Shown: positions 1 through 7,939 of the stretch, one piece after another
Layout: every line of letters starts with the position of its first letter
How positions within the stretch are numbered: position 1 is the first letter of the stretch
Assembly (NCBI RefSeq): GCF_004535825.1
Contig: NZ_SGVY01000018.1
Span: forward strand, 1 to 64,000
DNA from: Segatella hominis
Lineage (GTDB): Bacteria; Bacteroidota; Bacteroidia; Bacteroidales; Bacteroidaceae
Length of the DNA: 64,000 nt
Reading direction: 5' to 3'
The notes under the pieces: model-generated
Database searches by the model: none
Seen by the model: only the letters and a program-made list of their open reading frames with translations
What the model was told of the DNA's origin: nothing
Program-made: the position numbers and the translations under genes

Positions 1-4
1 TGAT

Positions 5-100
5 GTGTAAACCATTTCAGTAAGGCTTTTCTGATTGTGTATAGTATTTTAGTAAGAAAGTAAATTATGTGTATAGTAAATCAGTAAGTATAACAAGAAA
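5..100. repeat. Three 32-bp direct repeats
   Basis: Copies begin at 5, 37 and 69. Each starts with GTGTAWA and has YAGTAAG at offset 12-13 (17-24, 49-56, 81-88); a degenerate fourth copy starts near 102. The array lies just downstream of the primase-helicase gene and next to a second array of different period. The iteron-like layout could mark an origin or a protein-binding array of a mobile element; that role is inference. Confidence 0.6.
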
Positions 101-117
101 GGTGTATACTACTTTCA

Positions 118-263
118 GTTAAAGACATTTAGCACCTGTAAACAAGTCATTTAGGAGTGGCAAACAAGTCATTCAGCACCCGTAAACAAGTCATTTACGA
201 TAGCCAAACAAGTCGTTTGCAAGTCCTAAATGAGTCATTTCCTCATCGTATCTGAGTCATTCT
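118..263. repeat. 22-bp direct repeat array
   Basis: Seven phased copies start at 118, 140, 162, 184, 206, 228 and 250. The core AAACAAGTCATTTA is exact at 140 and 184, has one change at 162 and two at 206, and is more degenerate at the ends. The last two copies overlap the 3' end of the primase-helicase gene, so the array and the gene tail are interlocked. There are no spacers, so this is not a CRISPR array. A near-perfect single copy lies at 51384. Confidence 0.7.
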
Positions 264-2547
264 GGCTCTCTGCTATCGTCAGTTTCGCCTCCTGATTGAT
301 ATCATAGCCTTCCTTCTCGATTACGATCCAACCTCTGCCTTGTTTTCTGCGTAATCTCCGGAATCCCATTTTTTCCATGACGTTCTGAATGTATCCACTG
401 GTCACGTTGTTTCGTATGGCAGGGTTGAATCCTATCTTTTCCATGATGTCGGCAGAGGTGGCAAATTTCATATTCGGATTCATCAGGTCGCCTTCTGTCG
501 GCACCCTGAAATACTTGGCTATGAGCTCCTCCAGGAAGCTGTTGGCAAGGAACATCTTGTTGTGCAGTCTTTGCTTCTCCATGTCCTCGTAGGTGAGCCA
601 AGGCACCCAGTCACCTTGCTTCAGTTTGCCCTCCTTGCGCTTTCTGATGAGTTCTTTCACGATATATATAGCCTGGGCATAGATATGATCGTGATCGATG
701 GGATATTCGAAGGGGCTCTGGATTTTCTCCACCTCCCATACCAGGCAGCGGCGGTCTTCCTCTTCGCATATCACGTGGCGATTGTTGCTCGTGCCGCAGA
801 GAGAGGCATGGCGCAGCAGCTGACTGGGATATTTGTCGTAGGGCACACGGATGGTTACGCTGCGCTTCGTCACACAACTCTTGAAGGAATTGAGATTCTT
901 GCCATGAGGGGCATCAAACTCGTCGAGGCATATGAGCGCCTTGCTGGTCGTTATCTGCAGGAAATCCTTGTTCTTGTAGTCGGCTGAAGAATCGTTGGCA
1001 TAGTAGCTTCTGAGGCACTTGGGCAGGAGATTTTCCAGAAATTTGGTCTTGAAGATACCGCCACGACCCACGAGCACCAGCACCAGCTCGTTCACCATCT
1101 CCTTGCTGCCCCAGCCATACACCATGCTCACAAACCATTTGCGGAAGGCATACTTGAAGTACTTCTTGGTGTGATAGTATTCGGGCGCCTCCTTCACCGT
1201 GATACGTTCGCAGAGCTGGTCGATGTAGTCGGGATCGCCTTCCTTCCATTCTGGCAATCCCATGAGATAATCCTCGATGGGGTTGAACTTTTTCGTGAAA
1301 TCCGACTTGATGGCGCTTTCCAATCTTTTCTTGTTGGTGCGCAGTCCGTCCATATCCATCAGCGTATAGATGGTATTCTCCACGGTCTCGGTCACCTCCG
1401 TCCATTTGTAGTAGAATTCGCTCTGGGTATCGTAGGCCCTGATTTCCACCATGCCGGTCACGGTGTTCAGATGCATCTCATATCGGGTGTTAAGCCACTG
1501 CATCAGCACCTTCATGCTCGGGTTGGATCCGTATTTCTCGCCCTTCGTATAGAGATGCCAGCAGCCCCAACCTTCCGTATGATTGAACACCCAGTCCACG
1601 ATGCTTTTCACACCGTCATACTGGCTTCCAAATTCCGCCGTCATCCAGTTGAGCAGTTCTTCCTTCTTAGCACCGTAGTTGAAGCAGAAGGTGGCAAATC
1701 GCATGCAGAACTCGTGATGGCTGCCAGGCTCAAATCGGCAGAACCAACCCTCAGAGAGCTTTTTCACTTGCTCTATCACGTCCTCCGTACTCGCTTCCGT
1801 CTTCTTCTTGCCTTTTGCATTCCCTGAGGATGCGCTGCCCTGACTCTTCTTGGCGCTTCTACTGCCTTTCGATGAAGTACCGTTGGCTCTATCCGTCTCC
1901 AACTTTTTCTCCCTTTCCATCTCCGGTTTCAGCACGGTCTGGTAGAATTTCGTCACCTCTTCAGGCGAAAGGGGTAGGGGTTCCGCATCCCAGTTGAAGT
2001 AGGCCTTCTCATCGTGCGCCAGACCGCAGAGACGGGTCATGTCGAGGCACTGTCTGTCGGCATTGAGATTCAGCAGCTCATCATAGATTTTGATGGCCTT
2101 TGTGATGGCGAGGCGGTGCAGTTCAGTCTCAGTGAGCGTGCAGCCGGGGGGACGCGCATATTTCAAGAGAATTCTGAATCCCCTGCCGCTGATAGTGCGG
2201 TAACAAACCATGGTAGTAGGCTTTTTGATAGCCTTTTCCACGGCGTCTTCCAGGATGATGCTTGGCGTATGATCATAGTCGAGCATGGCCCAGTAGGTAG
2301 GTTTGCCGAAGTATTCGAGCGTTCTACCATCGGGTTTGAACTGGATAGATGGGCAGATGGCAGCAGAGTTTCGCTTTTTGTTATCAGCAGCTTTTCTGTC
2401 GATATTTACCATTTGTCGGTAGTCATCCGTATGAATCTGGATGAATCTGTCTTGCATGATGAGCCATTCCAGTTCCTTCTTGCTCGACAGAGGTTTGTGG
2501 CTACTACTTCTGAGCGAAGTAAATAGCGAGGGCATGGTTTCTTCCAT
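235..2547 (-). CDS. Primase-helicase, BT4734-like N domain plus VapE/VirE P-loop domain
   Basis: 770 aa. The N-terminal part resembles the archaeo-eukaryotic primase (BT4734-like) domain: an acidic strand WAMLDYDH at 86-93, SGRGFRIL at 120-127 and a third conserved block near 168-185. A Lys/Ser-rich linker (about 212-250) leads to a helicase-like P-loop domain of the VapE/VirE family with Walker A GRGGIFKT (494-501), Walker B ALICLDEFD (537-545) and a sensor-like GTSNN (585-589). Such fusions are typical of phages, satellites and integrative elements, where they drive or prime element replication. It follows the 162-aa gene at 3088 on the same strand after a 52-nt gap, so both may form one transcript. 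Its tail lies inside the 22-bp repeat array. No integrase or capsid gene is visible nearby. Function is inferred from family; which element it belongs to is unknown. Confidence 0.85.
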   Translation of the reverse strand: MEETMPSLFTSLRSSSHKPLSSKKELEWLIMQDRFIQIHTDDYRQMVNIDRKAADNKKRNSAAICPSIQFKPDGRTLEYFGKPTYWAMLDYDHTPSIILEDAVEKAIKKPTTMVCYRTISGRGFRILLKYARPPGCTLTETELHRLAITKAIKIYDELLNLNADRQCLDMTRLCGLAHDEKAYFNWDAEPLPLSPEEVTKFYQTVLKPEMEREKKLETDRANGTSSKGSRSAKKSQGSASSGNAKGKKKTEASTEDVIEQVKKLSEGWFCRFEPGSHHEFCMRFATFCFNYGAKKEELLNWMTAEFGSQYDGVKSIVDWVFNHTEGWGCWHLYTKGEKYGSNPSMKVLMQWLNTRYEMHLNTVTGMVEIRAYDTQSEFYYKWTEVTETVENTIYTLMDMDGLRTNKKRLESAIKSDFTKKFNPIEDYLMGLPEWKEGDPDYIDQLCERITVKEAPEYYHTKKYFKYAFRKWFVSMVYGWGSKEMVNELVLVLVGRGGIFKTKFLENLLPKCLRSYYANDSSADYKNKDFLQITTSKALICLDEFDAPHGKNLNSFKSCVTKRSVTIRVPYDKYPSQLLRHASLCGTSNNRHVICEEEDRRCLVWEVEKIQSPFEYPIDHDHIYAQAIYIVKELIRKRKEGKLKQGDWVPWLTYEDMEKQRLHNKMFLANSFLEELIAKYFRVPTEGDLMNPNMKFATSADIMEKIGFNPAIRNNVTSGYIQNVMEKMGFRRLRRKQGRGWIVIEKEGYDINQEAKLTIAESQNDSDTMRK

Positions 2548-2599
2548 TAGCTTCCAAGTTAAATTGTTATTTTGGAAATTAGTTGAGGTCTGAAGATTG

Positions 2600-3088
2600 T
2601 TACTGTTTCAGATGAATGTCTCCATTTTGAATCAGGATGTTGATATTTTCGACGAAGTGTGTACTTTGAATGAACTTATCGGTCATTTTGAAAGCGTTTA
2701 TTTTTTCTTCACGTTCTTCTATCGTTTGATTGTGTTCCAGGGCCATGTAGGCTGCATAAAAATCCCTCTCTCTATGTCCTTTTTCATGCATGTTTACTTG
2801 CTCTTGAATGTCCTTTTCATGGAGGATGGCGATAATCGTTTCTTTCATTTCTATCAGCTTGATCACAGAGATAACTCCTGTTTCAAATCTCTCAATTAAC
2901 TTTTTGTCGAAATGACCAATTTCCTGCAGTTTTTTATCACTGATATCATTTTTCTGTATTTGCCGGATCAAGAATACTTGTCGGTTTCTTATCCAGTTAA
3001 CAGCGGTCTCCAAAGCCTTCAGTTTTTCTTCAGAATAAACTGGGGGCACTTTTTTTGTTTCTCCCTTTTGTTTGCTTGGTTTCTCCAT
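2600..3088 (-). CDS. Hypothetical helical protein upstream of the primase-helicase
   Basis: 162 aa from the ATG at 3088 (MEKPSKQKGE). An upstream in-frame ATG at 3118 would add 10 residues, but it lies next to a promoter-like TTTGC, so the inner start is preferred. The protein is hydrophilic and rich in Lys, Glu and Ile, predicted mostly helical, with a basic first 15 residues and no signal peptide or membrane segment. I recognise no family. It lies 52 nt ahead of the primase-helicase gene in the same direction and is probably its accessory partner (inference). Confidence 0.6.
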   Translation of the reverse strand: MEKPSKQKGETKKVPPVYSEEKLKALETAVNWIRNRQVFLIRQIQKNDISDKKLQEIGHFDKKLIERFETGVISVIKLIEMKETIIAILHEKDIQEQVNMHEKGHRERDFYAAYMALEHNQTIEEREEKINAFKMTDKFIQSTHFVENINILIQNGDIHLKQ

Positions 3089-3612
3089 TTTCTTGCAATT
3101 ATTAATATTATGCTGCAAAGTTCATCAAAAAATGCCAGATAGGGTGGGGGGTTATATAGAACCCCAAAAGTGCGAAAAAAGTAACCTAATATTTTGAATA
3201 TTTAACAGTTGGGGCTTTCCTGTGTATTTAAAATCTCCAGCCAAACCATCCTTTCGATAAAAGGAAAATAAAACTTTACAAAGAAAAGCCAAAGGTGTCG
3301 GTGTCACTTACTTTTCATCTTTTTTTTAAGCATTGGAGCCACTACCCTCCAATTTGGATGTCTCCCTCTGATTATCAATCTTTTATCTATTTTCGCGCGG
3401 TAAGTCATAAAAAAAAGAGTATATAAAAGTGTCACCTGTCACCGTTTTCTGCTGCGCCCTTTATTGGAGCCAGTTTGTTGGGTGTCGCTGGTGACACGAG
3501 TTTTCAGTTTTTTTGTGGAGGGGTCTGTCACCCTTGTCACCCATCGGCATTGCGAAAAAATTGGAAGAATTGGACAATTTTATTGAGGTTAGGACTAAAG
3601 ACTGTTGAAATG

Positions 3613-3644
3613 TTTGGCGTATTCAAATTAAATTCGTATTTTTG
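3613..3644 (+). promoter_or_regulatory. Bacteroidetes-type promoter without a clear gene
   Basis: TTTG at 3613-3616, 20 nt spacer, TATTTTTG at 3637-3644. It matches the consensus exactly but is followed only by a 28-codon ORF at 3667. It could drive a small RNA, a remnant gene, or a long leader into the restriction operon. Confidence 0.5.
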
Positions 3645-3819
3645 CAATGGTATAAAATATAGGCTTATGGTACATGTAAATGAAAACATATGCATACGTT
3701 TGCTGTCAAAAAACTCTTCTCTGCTGCAAAGGCACAATAACTACACGAAATAACAATCGCTATATTGGAATATTTTAATAAAATAGTTTAATTTATAATG
3801 ATTATCGCAAAATTTAATG

Positions 3820-3827
3820 TATATTTG
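3820..3827 (+). promoter_or_regulatory. Probable -7 box of the restriction operon
   Basis: TATATTTG fits TAnnTTTG and lies 20 nt before the ATG of the XRE stub and about 110 nt before hsdR. No clear TTTG -33 box is seen at the expected distance. Confidence 0.45.
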
Positions 3828-3847
3828 CAGCAAAATTCGGTGAATTT

Positions 3848-3910
3848 ATGAAACTAAACAAGATAAAAGATGTCTTAGATAGCAAGGGAATTTCAGCAAG
3901 TATGTTGTAG
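3848..3910 (+). pseudogene. Truncated XRE-type HTH regulator (20 codons)
   Basis: ATG at 3848 opens MKLNKIKDVLDSKGIS and stops at 3908-3910 after 20 residues. This matches how small XRE-family regulators begin (KIKxVLxxKGIS, helix 1 of the HTH). The helix-turn-helix itself is missing: the reading stops after ASML. It sits between the -7 box and hsdR, where type I restriction operons of this phylum often carry such a regulator. It is most likely a decayed controller gene, or possibly a leader ORF. Recognition rests on about 16 residues. Confidence 0.5.
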
Positions 3911-3939
3911 AACTTCTGATAATAAAATATTATTTGAAT

Positions 3940-6300
3940 ATGGGCATAAGCAAAGATTTAACAGAAGAGGACATCAAGTTCCGCTATATCAACGAAGCCA
4001 TCACAAGCAAGGGATGGTCAAAGGATAGTATATTCATGGAACAGAAGGTTAAATTTACTGACGGTAAAATTAGCCTTCACGGTAATCTTGTGCATAGAGA
4101 GAAACCGAAGTTTGCCGACTATGTACTTTATGCAAATAAGGCAACACCCATTGCTATTGTAGAAGCAAAGGATGCCAATCATTCTGTTTCTCATGGATTG
4201 CAACAAGCCATGACCTATGCCCAAATGCTTGATGTAAAGTTTGCATACAGTTCAAATGGTGAAGGTTTTGCCGAACATGACTTCTTGACAGGCAAGGAAC
4301 GCACTTTTGCCATGGACGAATTTCCAACAAAAGAAGAACTTGTCGAAAGATATAAAAATGGGGCTAACGATGGAAACGGACTTAACGAACAAGAGCTGGC
4401 TATCATAGAGCAGCCTTTTTGCACTGGTCAGAATATATTTCCGCCACGATATTATCAGCGCAATGCAGTAAACCGCACAGTTGGTGCCATTGCCAAAGGA
4501 CAAAACCGTGTGCTCCTTGTTATGGCAACTGGCACAGGCAAGACATATACTGCATTTCAGATTGTATGGCGTTTACTTAAAAGTGGTTTAAAGAAGAAAG
4601 TGTTGTATCTTGCAGACCGAAACATATTGGTTGACCAATCCATACAGCAGGATTTCAAACCATTAGAAAAGGTAACGCACAAGATAGACTACTCAAAAGA
4701 CAAGAATCACTTGGAAGAATTGGGTTCTTATCAAGTGTTCTTTGCACTCTATCAACAGTTGATTGGACAGAATGATGCCAAAAACTATAAGGAGTTGTTT
4801 CCTAATCCAGACTATTTTGACCTTGTTATCGTTGATGAGTGTCATAGAGGTAGCGCAAAGGATGATAGCAATTGGCGAAACATCTTGGAATACTTTTCTT
4901 CGGCTACTCATATAGGTATGACTGCAACACCCAAAGAAACAAAGTACCAGTCAAGTATTGGCTACTTTGGTGAGCCTATATATACATACAGTCTTAAAAA
5001 TGGAATTGAGGACGGTTTCCTTGCTCCTTTCAAGGTAATCAATATCACAACCAACATTGGCGATGAGTGGAGACCGACAAAGGGACAAAAGGATATAAAC
5101 GGCAACGAGATAGAAGACCGCATTTATAACAACAGCGACTATGATTATAACATTGTTATAGAAGACCGCATAAGGGAAGTTGCACAAGAGATAACCAACT
5201 ATCTGAAAAGTACAGATCGTATGGCTAAGACCATAGTATTCTGTGCCAATGAAGATCACGCTGAATGCATGCGTGTGGCATTGACCAATGCCAATTCCGA
5301 TATGTGCAAGAAACATCCCGACTATGTGGTTCGCATAACAGGTAGCGATGAGTATGGAAAAGGCAAACTGGATTATTTTATTTCAGTATCTTCAGAATAT
5401 CCTGTGATTGCAACAACCAGCAAACTGCTCTCTACCGGTGTGGATTGCAAAATGGTAAAGCTGATAGTACTTGACCAGCAGATTGGCTCCATGACAGAGT
5501 TTAAGCAGATTATCGGTCGTGGTACTCGTCTTCGTGAGAAAGAAGGAAAGACATACTTCACAGTGATGGATTTCCGCAACGTGACACGCTTGTTTGCAGA
5601 CCCCGATTGGGATGGACCGATAGAGATAGACCCAAACTATCCTGCAAAACCAAACGAAACGAATCCACGCACATTTCCAGATGATACTGACACTCCTCCG
5701 TCCACGGCAAATGCACCAGTTACACACTCAAAACCGGTTGTTGATAAGGATGGATGCCAAGTGATGGTTGTCAATAAGGTAGTGTCCGTTTACGATGCCG
5801 ATGGCAAGCTGCTTCGCACGGAGAGCATTACCGACTATACGAAGAAGAATATCCTTGATTCGTTTGCTACCATTGATACTTTTACCTCCAAATGGAATGA
5901 ATTAAAGAAAAAATCAGACATTGCGGATATGCTGAAAGAAAGAGGTATAGACCTTGCGGATTTAAAGACTTCACAGGAAATGAGCAATGTGGATGATTTT
6001 GATTTCATCTGTCATATCGCATACGGCAAGAAGACCCTGACGAGGCGGGAACGTGCTGAGCAAGTGAAAAAGCGTGATATATTCACCAAGTATGGTGAGC
6101 AGGCACGACTGGTACTTGAGGCTTTGTTGGAGAAGTACATGGAAGAAGGCATTTCAGAACTTGAAAGTCTTACTGTGCTTGAAAACGATCCTTTCCGCCG
6201 ATTTGGCTCAAAGGCAAATATAGTAAAGTTCTTCGGTGGGAAGAGAGATTATCTGAAGGCGGTAAAGGAGTTGGAGCAGACAATATATAATATAGCATAA
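3940..6300 (+). CDS. hsdR: Type I restriction enzyme R subunit
   Basis: 786 aa from the ATG at 3940 (a TTG two codons upstream is less likely). It is the motor and nuclease subunit of the type I restriction complex: it cleaves DNA lacking the methyl mark after ATP-driven translocation. Visible parts: an N-terminal PD-(D/E)XK nuclease (ADYVL Asp about 60, EAK at about 75-77); SF2 helicase motif I ATGTGKT (about 196-202); DECH box (about 299-302) followed by RGS; motif III GMTATP; and motif VI IGRGTRLR. The C-terminal third is the usual helical region that docks on HsdM. Length is somewhat short for HsdR but typical of this subgroup. It is the first gene of the operon, with hsdM 91 nt downstream. 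Confidence 0.95.
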   Translation: MGISKDLTEEDIKFRYINEAITSKGWSKDSIFMEQKVKFTDGKISLHGNLVHREKPKFADYVLYANKATPIAIVEAKDANHSVSHGLQQAMTYAQMLDVKFAYSSNGEGFAEHDFLTGKERTFAMDEFPTKEELVERYKNGANDGNGLNEQELAIIEQPFCTGQNIFPPRYYQRNAVNRTVGAIAKGQNRVLLVMATGTGKTYTAFQIVWRLLKSGLKKKVLYLADRNILVDQSIQQDFKPLEKVTHKIDYSKDKNHLEELGSYQVFFALYQQLIGQNDAKNYKELFPNPDYFDLVIVDECHRGSAKDDSNWRNILEYFSSATHIGMTATPKETKYQSSIGYFGEPIYTYSLKNGIEDGFLAPFKVINITTNIGDEWRPTKGQKDINGNEIEDRIYNNSDYDYNIVIEDRIREVAQEITNYLKSTDRMAKTIVFCANEDHAECMRVALTNANSDMCKKHPDYVVRITGSDEYGKGKLDYFISVSSEYPVIATTSKLLSTGVDCKMVKLIVLDQQIGSMTEFKQIIGRGTRLREKEGKTYFTVMDFRNVTRLFADPDWDGPIEIDPNYPAKPNETNPRTFPDDTDTPPSTANAPVTHSKPVVDKDGCQVMVVNKVVSVYDADGKLLRTESITDYTKKNILDSFATIDTFTSKWNELKKKSDIADMLKERGIDLADLKTSQEMSNVDDFDFICHIAYGKKTLTRRERAEQVKKRDIFTKYGEQARLVLEALLEKYMEEGISELESLTVLENDPFRRFGSKANIVKFFGGKRDYLKAVKELEQTIYNIA

Positions 6301-6335
6301 AAATAGAATCTTTTCGAAAAGCCAAACGAACAGAG

Positions 6336-6349
6336 CCAAGCTTGCTTGG
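6336..6349. repeat. Short palindrome between hsdR and hsdM
   Basis: CCAAGC, TT, GCTTGG: a perfect 6-bp inverted repeat with a 2-nt centre. It is one of several palindromes of similar design in the spacers of this operon. Confidence 0.6.
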
Positions 6350-6391
6350 ACTATGTCGTGGCGAGAAAAGATGCACAAAGTGAAACAAAAT

Positions 6392-7903
6392 ATGAGTTTA
6401 TCAAATTTCGTAAAACGAGTACGCAATATCATGCGCAATGATGCCGGTATCAACGGTGATGCGCAACGCATAGAACAAATGGCGTGGATGCTGTTCTTGA
6501 AAGTCTATGACGAGAAAGAGAATGATTGGGAATTGGATGATGATGATTACAAGTCTATTATTCCAGAAGAGTGCCGTTGGCGCAACTGGGCGCATGATGA
6601 CGGAAGCGGCAATGCCTTGACAGGTGATGAGCTGCTTTCGTTTGTCAACAACACATTGTTTGTGGAACTCAAAAACATAGAGGTAACACCAACTACTCCT
6701 ATCCGTCAGGCGATTGTAAAGACTACATTTGAGGATGCCAACCAATATATGAAAGATGGAGTCCAACTTCGTCAAGTGCTGAATGTGATTGACGGTTTGA
6801 ATCTTGGTGACTATGAGGAAAGTCATGCTTTCGGTGAGATATACGAGACAATCCTCAAAGAAATGCAGTCGGCAGGTTCCTCTGGTGAGTTCTACACCCC
6901 AAGAGCCTTAACCGAATTTATGGCAGAGATAGTCAATCCGCAGATTGGTGAGAAAATGGCAGACTTCGCTTGTGGTACAGGAGGTTTCATCACAAGTTGG
7001 TTGGGTGAATTGGACAAGAAGGTAAAGACTGCTGAAGACCGCAAAGAGTACAATCAGTCTGTATTTGGCATAGAAAAGAAACAATTCCCGTATATGCTAT
7101 GTGTGACAAACCTGTTGCTGCATGGTATTGACACGCCAATGGTGTATCACGACAATTCGCTTACAAAAGATGTACTCAACTATACAGACGGAGACAAGTT
7201 TGATGTTGTGTTGATGAACCCACCATACGGTGGAAACGAGAAGTCGGATGTCAAGTCACATTTCCCTTCTGATATGCGCAGTAGCGAGACTGCTGACTTG
7301 TTCATGGTTCTCATCATGTACCGACTGAAGAGGAATGGTCGTGCAGCGGTCATTGTTCCAGACGGTTTCCTGTTTGGAGCGGACAACACAAAGATAGCCA
7401 TCAAGACCAAGCTGCTCAGAGATTTCAACTTGCATACCATTATCCGTTTGCCTGGCAGTATCTTTGCACCTTACACTTCGATAGCCACGAACATTTTGTT
7501 CTTCGACAATACCAGAGCGGATGGTGCTCCAGAAGGTTATTCTACAAAGGAAACGTGGTTCTATCGTTTGGATATGCCAGAGGGGTACAAGCATTTCTCC
7601 AAGACAAAGTCCATGAAGTCAGAACATTGCGACCCAATCCGTGAGTGGTGGAACGACCGTAAGGAGATTATTATTGCTGATGGCGACGAGAAATCACGCT
7701 GCTATCCTGTTAAGGAACTGATAGATTCTGATTGCAACTTCGACTTATGTAAGTTCCCGAAAGAGGATGAGGAGATCTTGCCTCCTGCCGAACTGCTTGC
7801 CGACTATTTCAAGAAGCGCAAGGCTCTTGATCATGAGATTGATAAGACATTGGCAGAGATACAACGTATATTGGGGATTGAGGTGAATGTGGACGAATTG
7901 TAA
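6392..7903 (+). CDS. hsdM: Type I restriction-modification DNA methyltransferase subunit
   Basis: 503 aa from the ATG at 6392 (MSLSNFVKRV). An in-frame ATG at 6353 would add 13 residues not usual for the family. HsdM methylates adenine at the site chosen by HsdS and is needed for both modification and restriction. The HsdM N-terminal helical domain covers about 1-130. The N6 adenine methyltransferase domain follows, with the SAM-binding motif DFACGTGGF (about 191-199) and the catalytic NPPYGG (about 276-281). Both key motifs are intact, so it is likely active. It is followed by a DUF1016 nuclease gene rather than directly by hsdS, an arrangement seen in some Bacteroidales loci. Confidence 0.95.
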   Translation: MSLSNFVKRVRNIMRNDAGINGDAQRIEQMAWMLFLKVYDEKENDWELDDDDYKSIIPEECRWRNWAHDDGSGNALTGDELLSFVNNTLFVELKNIEVTPTTPIRQAIVKTTFEDANQYMKDGVQLRQVLNVIDGLNLGDYEESHAFGEIYETILKEMQSAGSSGEFYTPRALTEFMAEIVNPQIGEKMADFACGTGGFITSWLGELDKKVKTAEDRKEYNQSVFGIEKKQFPYMLCVTNLLLHGIDTPMVYHDNSLTKDVLNYTDGDKFDVVLMNPPYGGNEKSDVKSHFPSDMRSSETADLFMVLIMYRLKRNGRAAVIVPDGFLFGADNTKIAIKTKLLRDFNLHTIIRLPGSIFAPYTSIATNILFFDNTRADGAPEGYSTKETWFYRLDMPEGYKHFSKTKSMKSEHCDPIREWWNDRKEIIIADGDEKSRCYPVKELIDSDCNFDLCKFPKEDEEILPPAELLADYFKKRKALDHEIDKTLAEIQRILGIEVNVDEL

Positions 7904-7905
7904 TA

Positions 7906-7924
7906 TGTGGGACAATGTTCCACA
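7906..7924. repeat. Palindrome after hsdM
   Basis: TGTGGGAC, AAT, GTTCCACA: an 8-bp stem with one G-T pair and a 3-nt centre, starting just after the hsdM stop. It belongs with the palindromes at 6336, 8238, 8973 and 9014. Confidence 0.5.
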
Positions 7925-7939
7925 AATCTAAAGATTGGC

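Larger units (their letters stand above)
3089..3847. other. Non-coding stretch with short repeats
   Basis: No convincing gene. It holds a hairpin with a GGGGTT/AACCCC stem (3148-3165). TGTCAC motifs recur at 3301, 3429-3443 (two in tandem), 3526 and 3535, and an inverted GTGTC/GACAC pair lies at 3482-3497. ATTGGAGCCA is repeated directly at 3332 and 3463. The 92-codon ORF across 3475-3753 has no recognisable content. A good promoter at 3613-3644 would give a message carrying at most a 28-codon ORF (3667-3753). This is probably the junction between the primase element and the restriction locus. Confidence 0.55.

Noticed and set aside
118-263. CRISPR array
   Set aside because: The repeats follow each other every 22 bp with degenerate units and no unique spacers; no cas genes are nearby.
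1171-1827. 218-codon plus-strand open frame
   Set aside because: Antisense to the primase-helicase gene, which has clear motifs in its own frame.
3475-3753. 92-codon open frame
   Set aside because: It crosses the TGTCACC repeats and a consensus promoter and shows no family features; only the short 28-codon part after the promoter remains possible.
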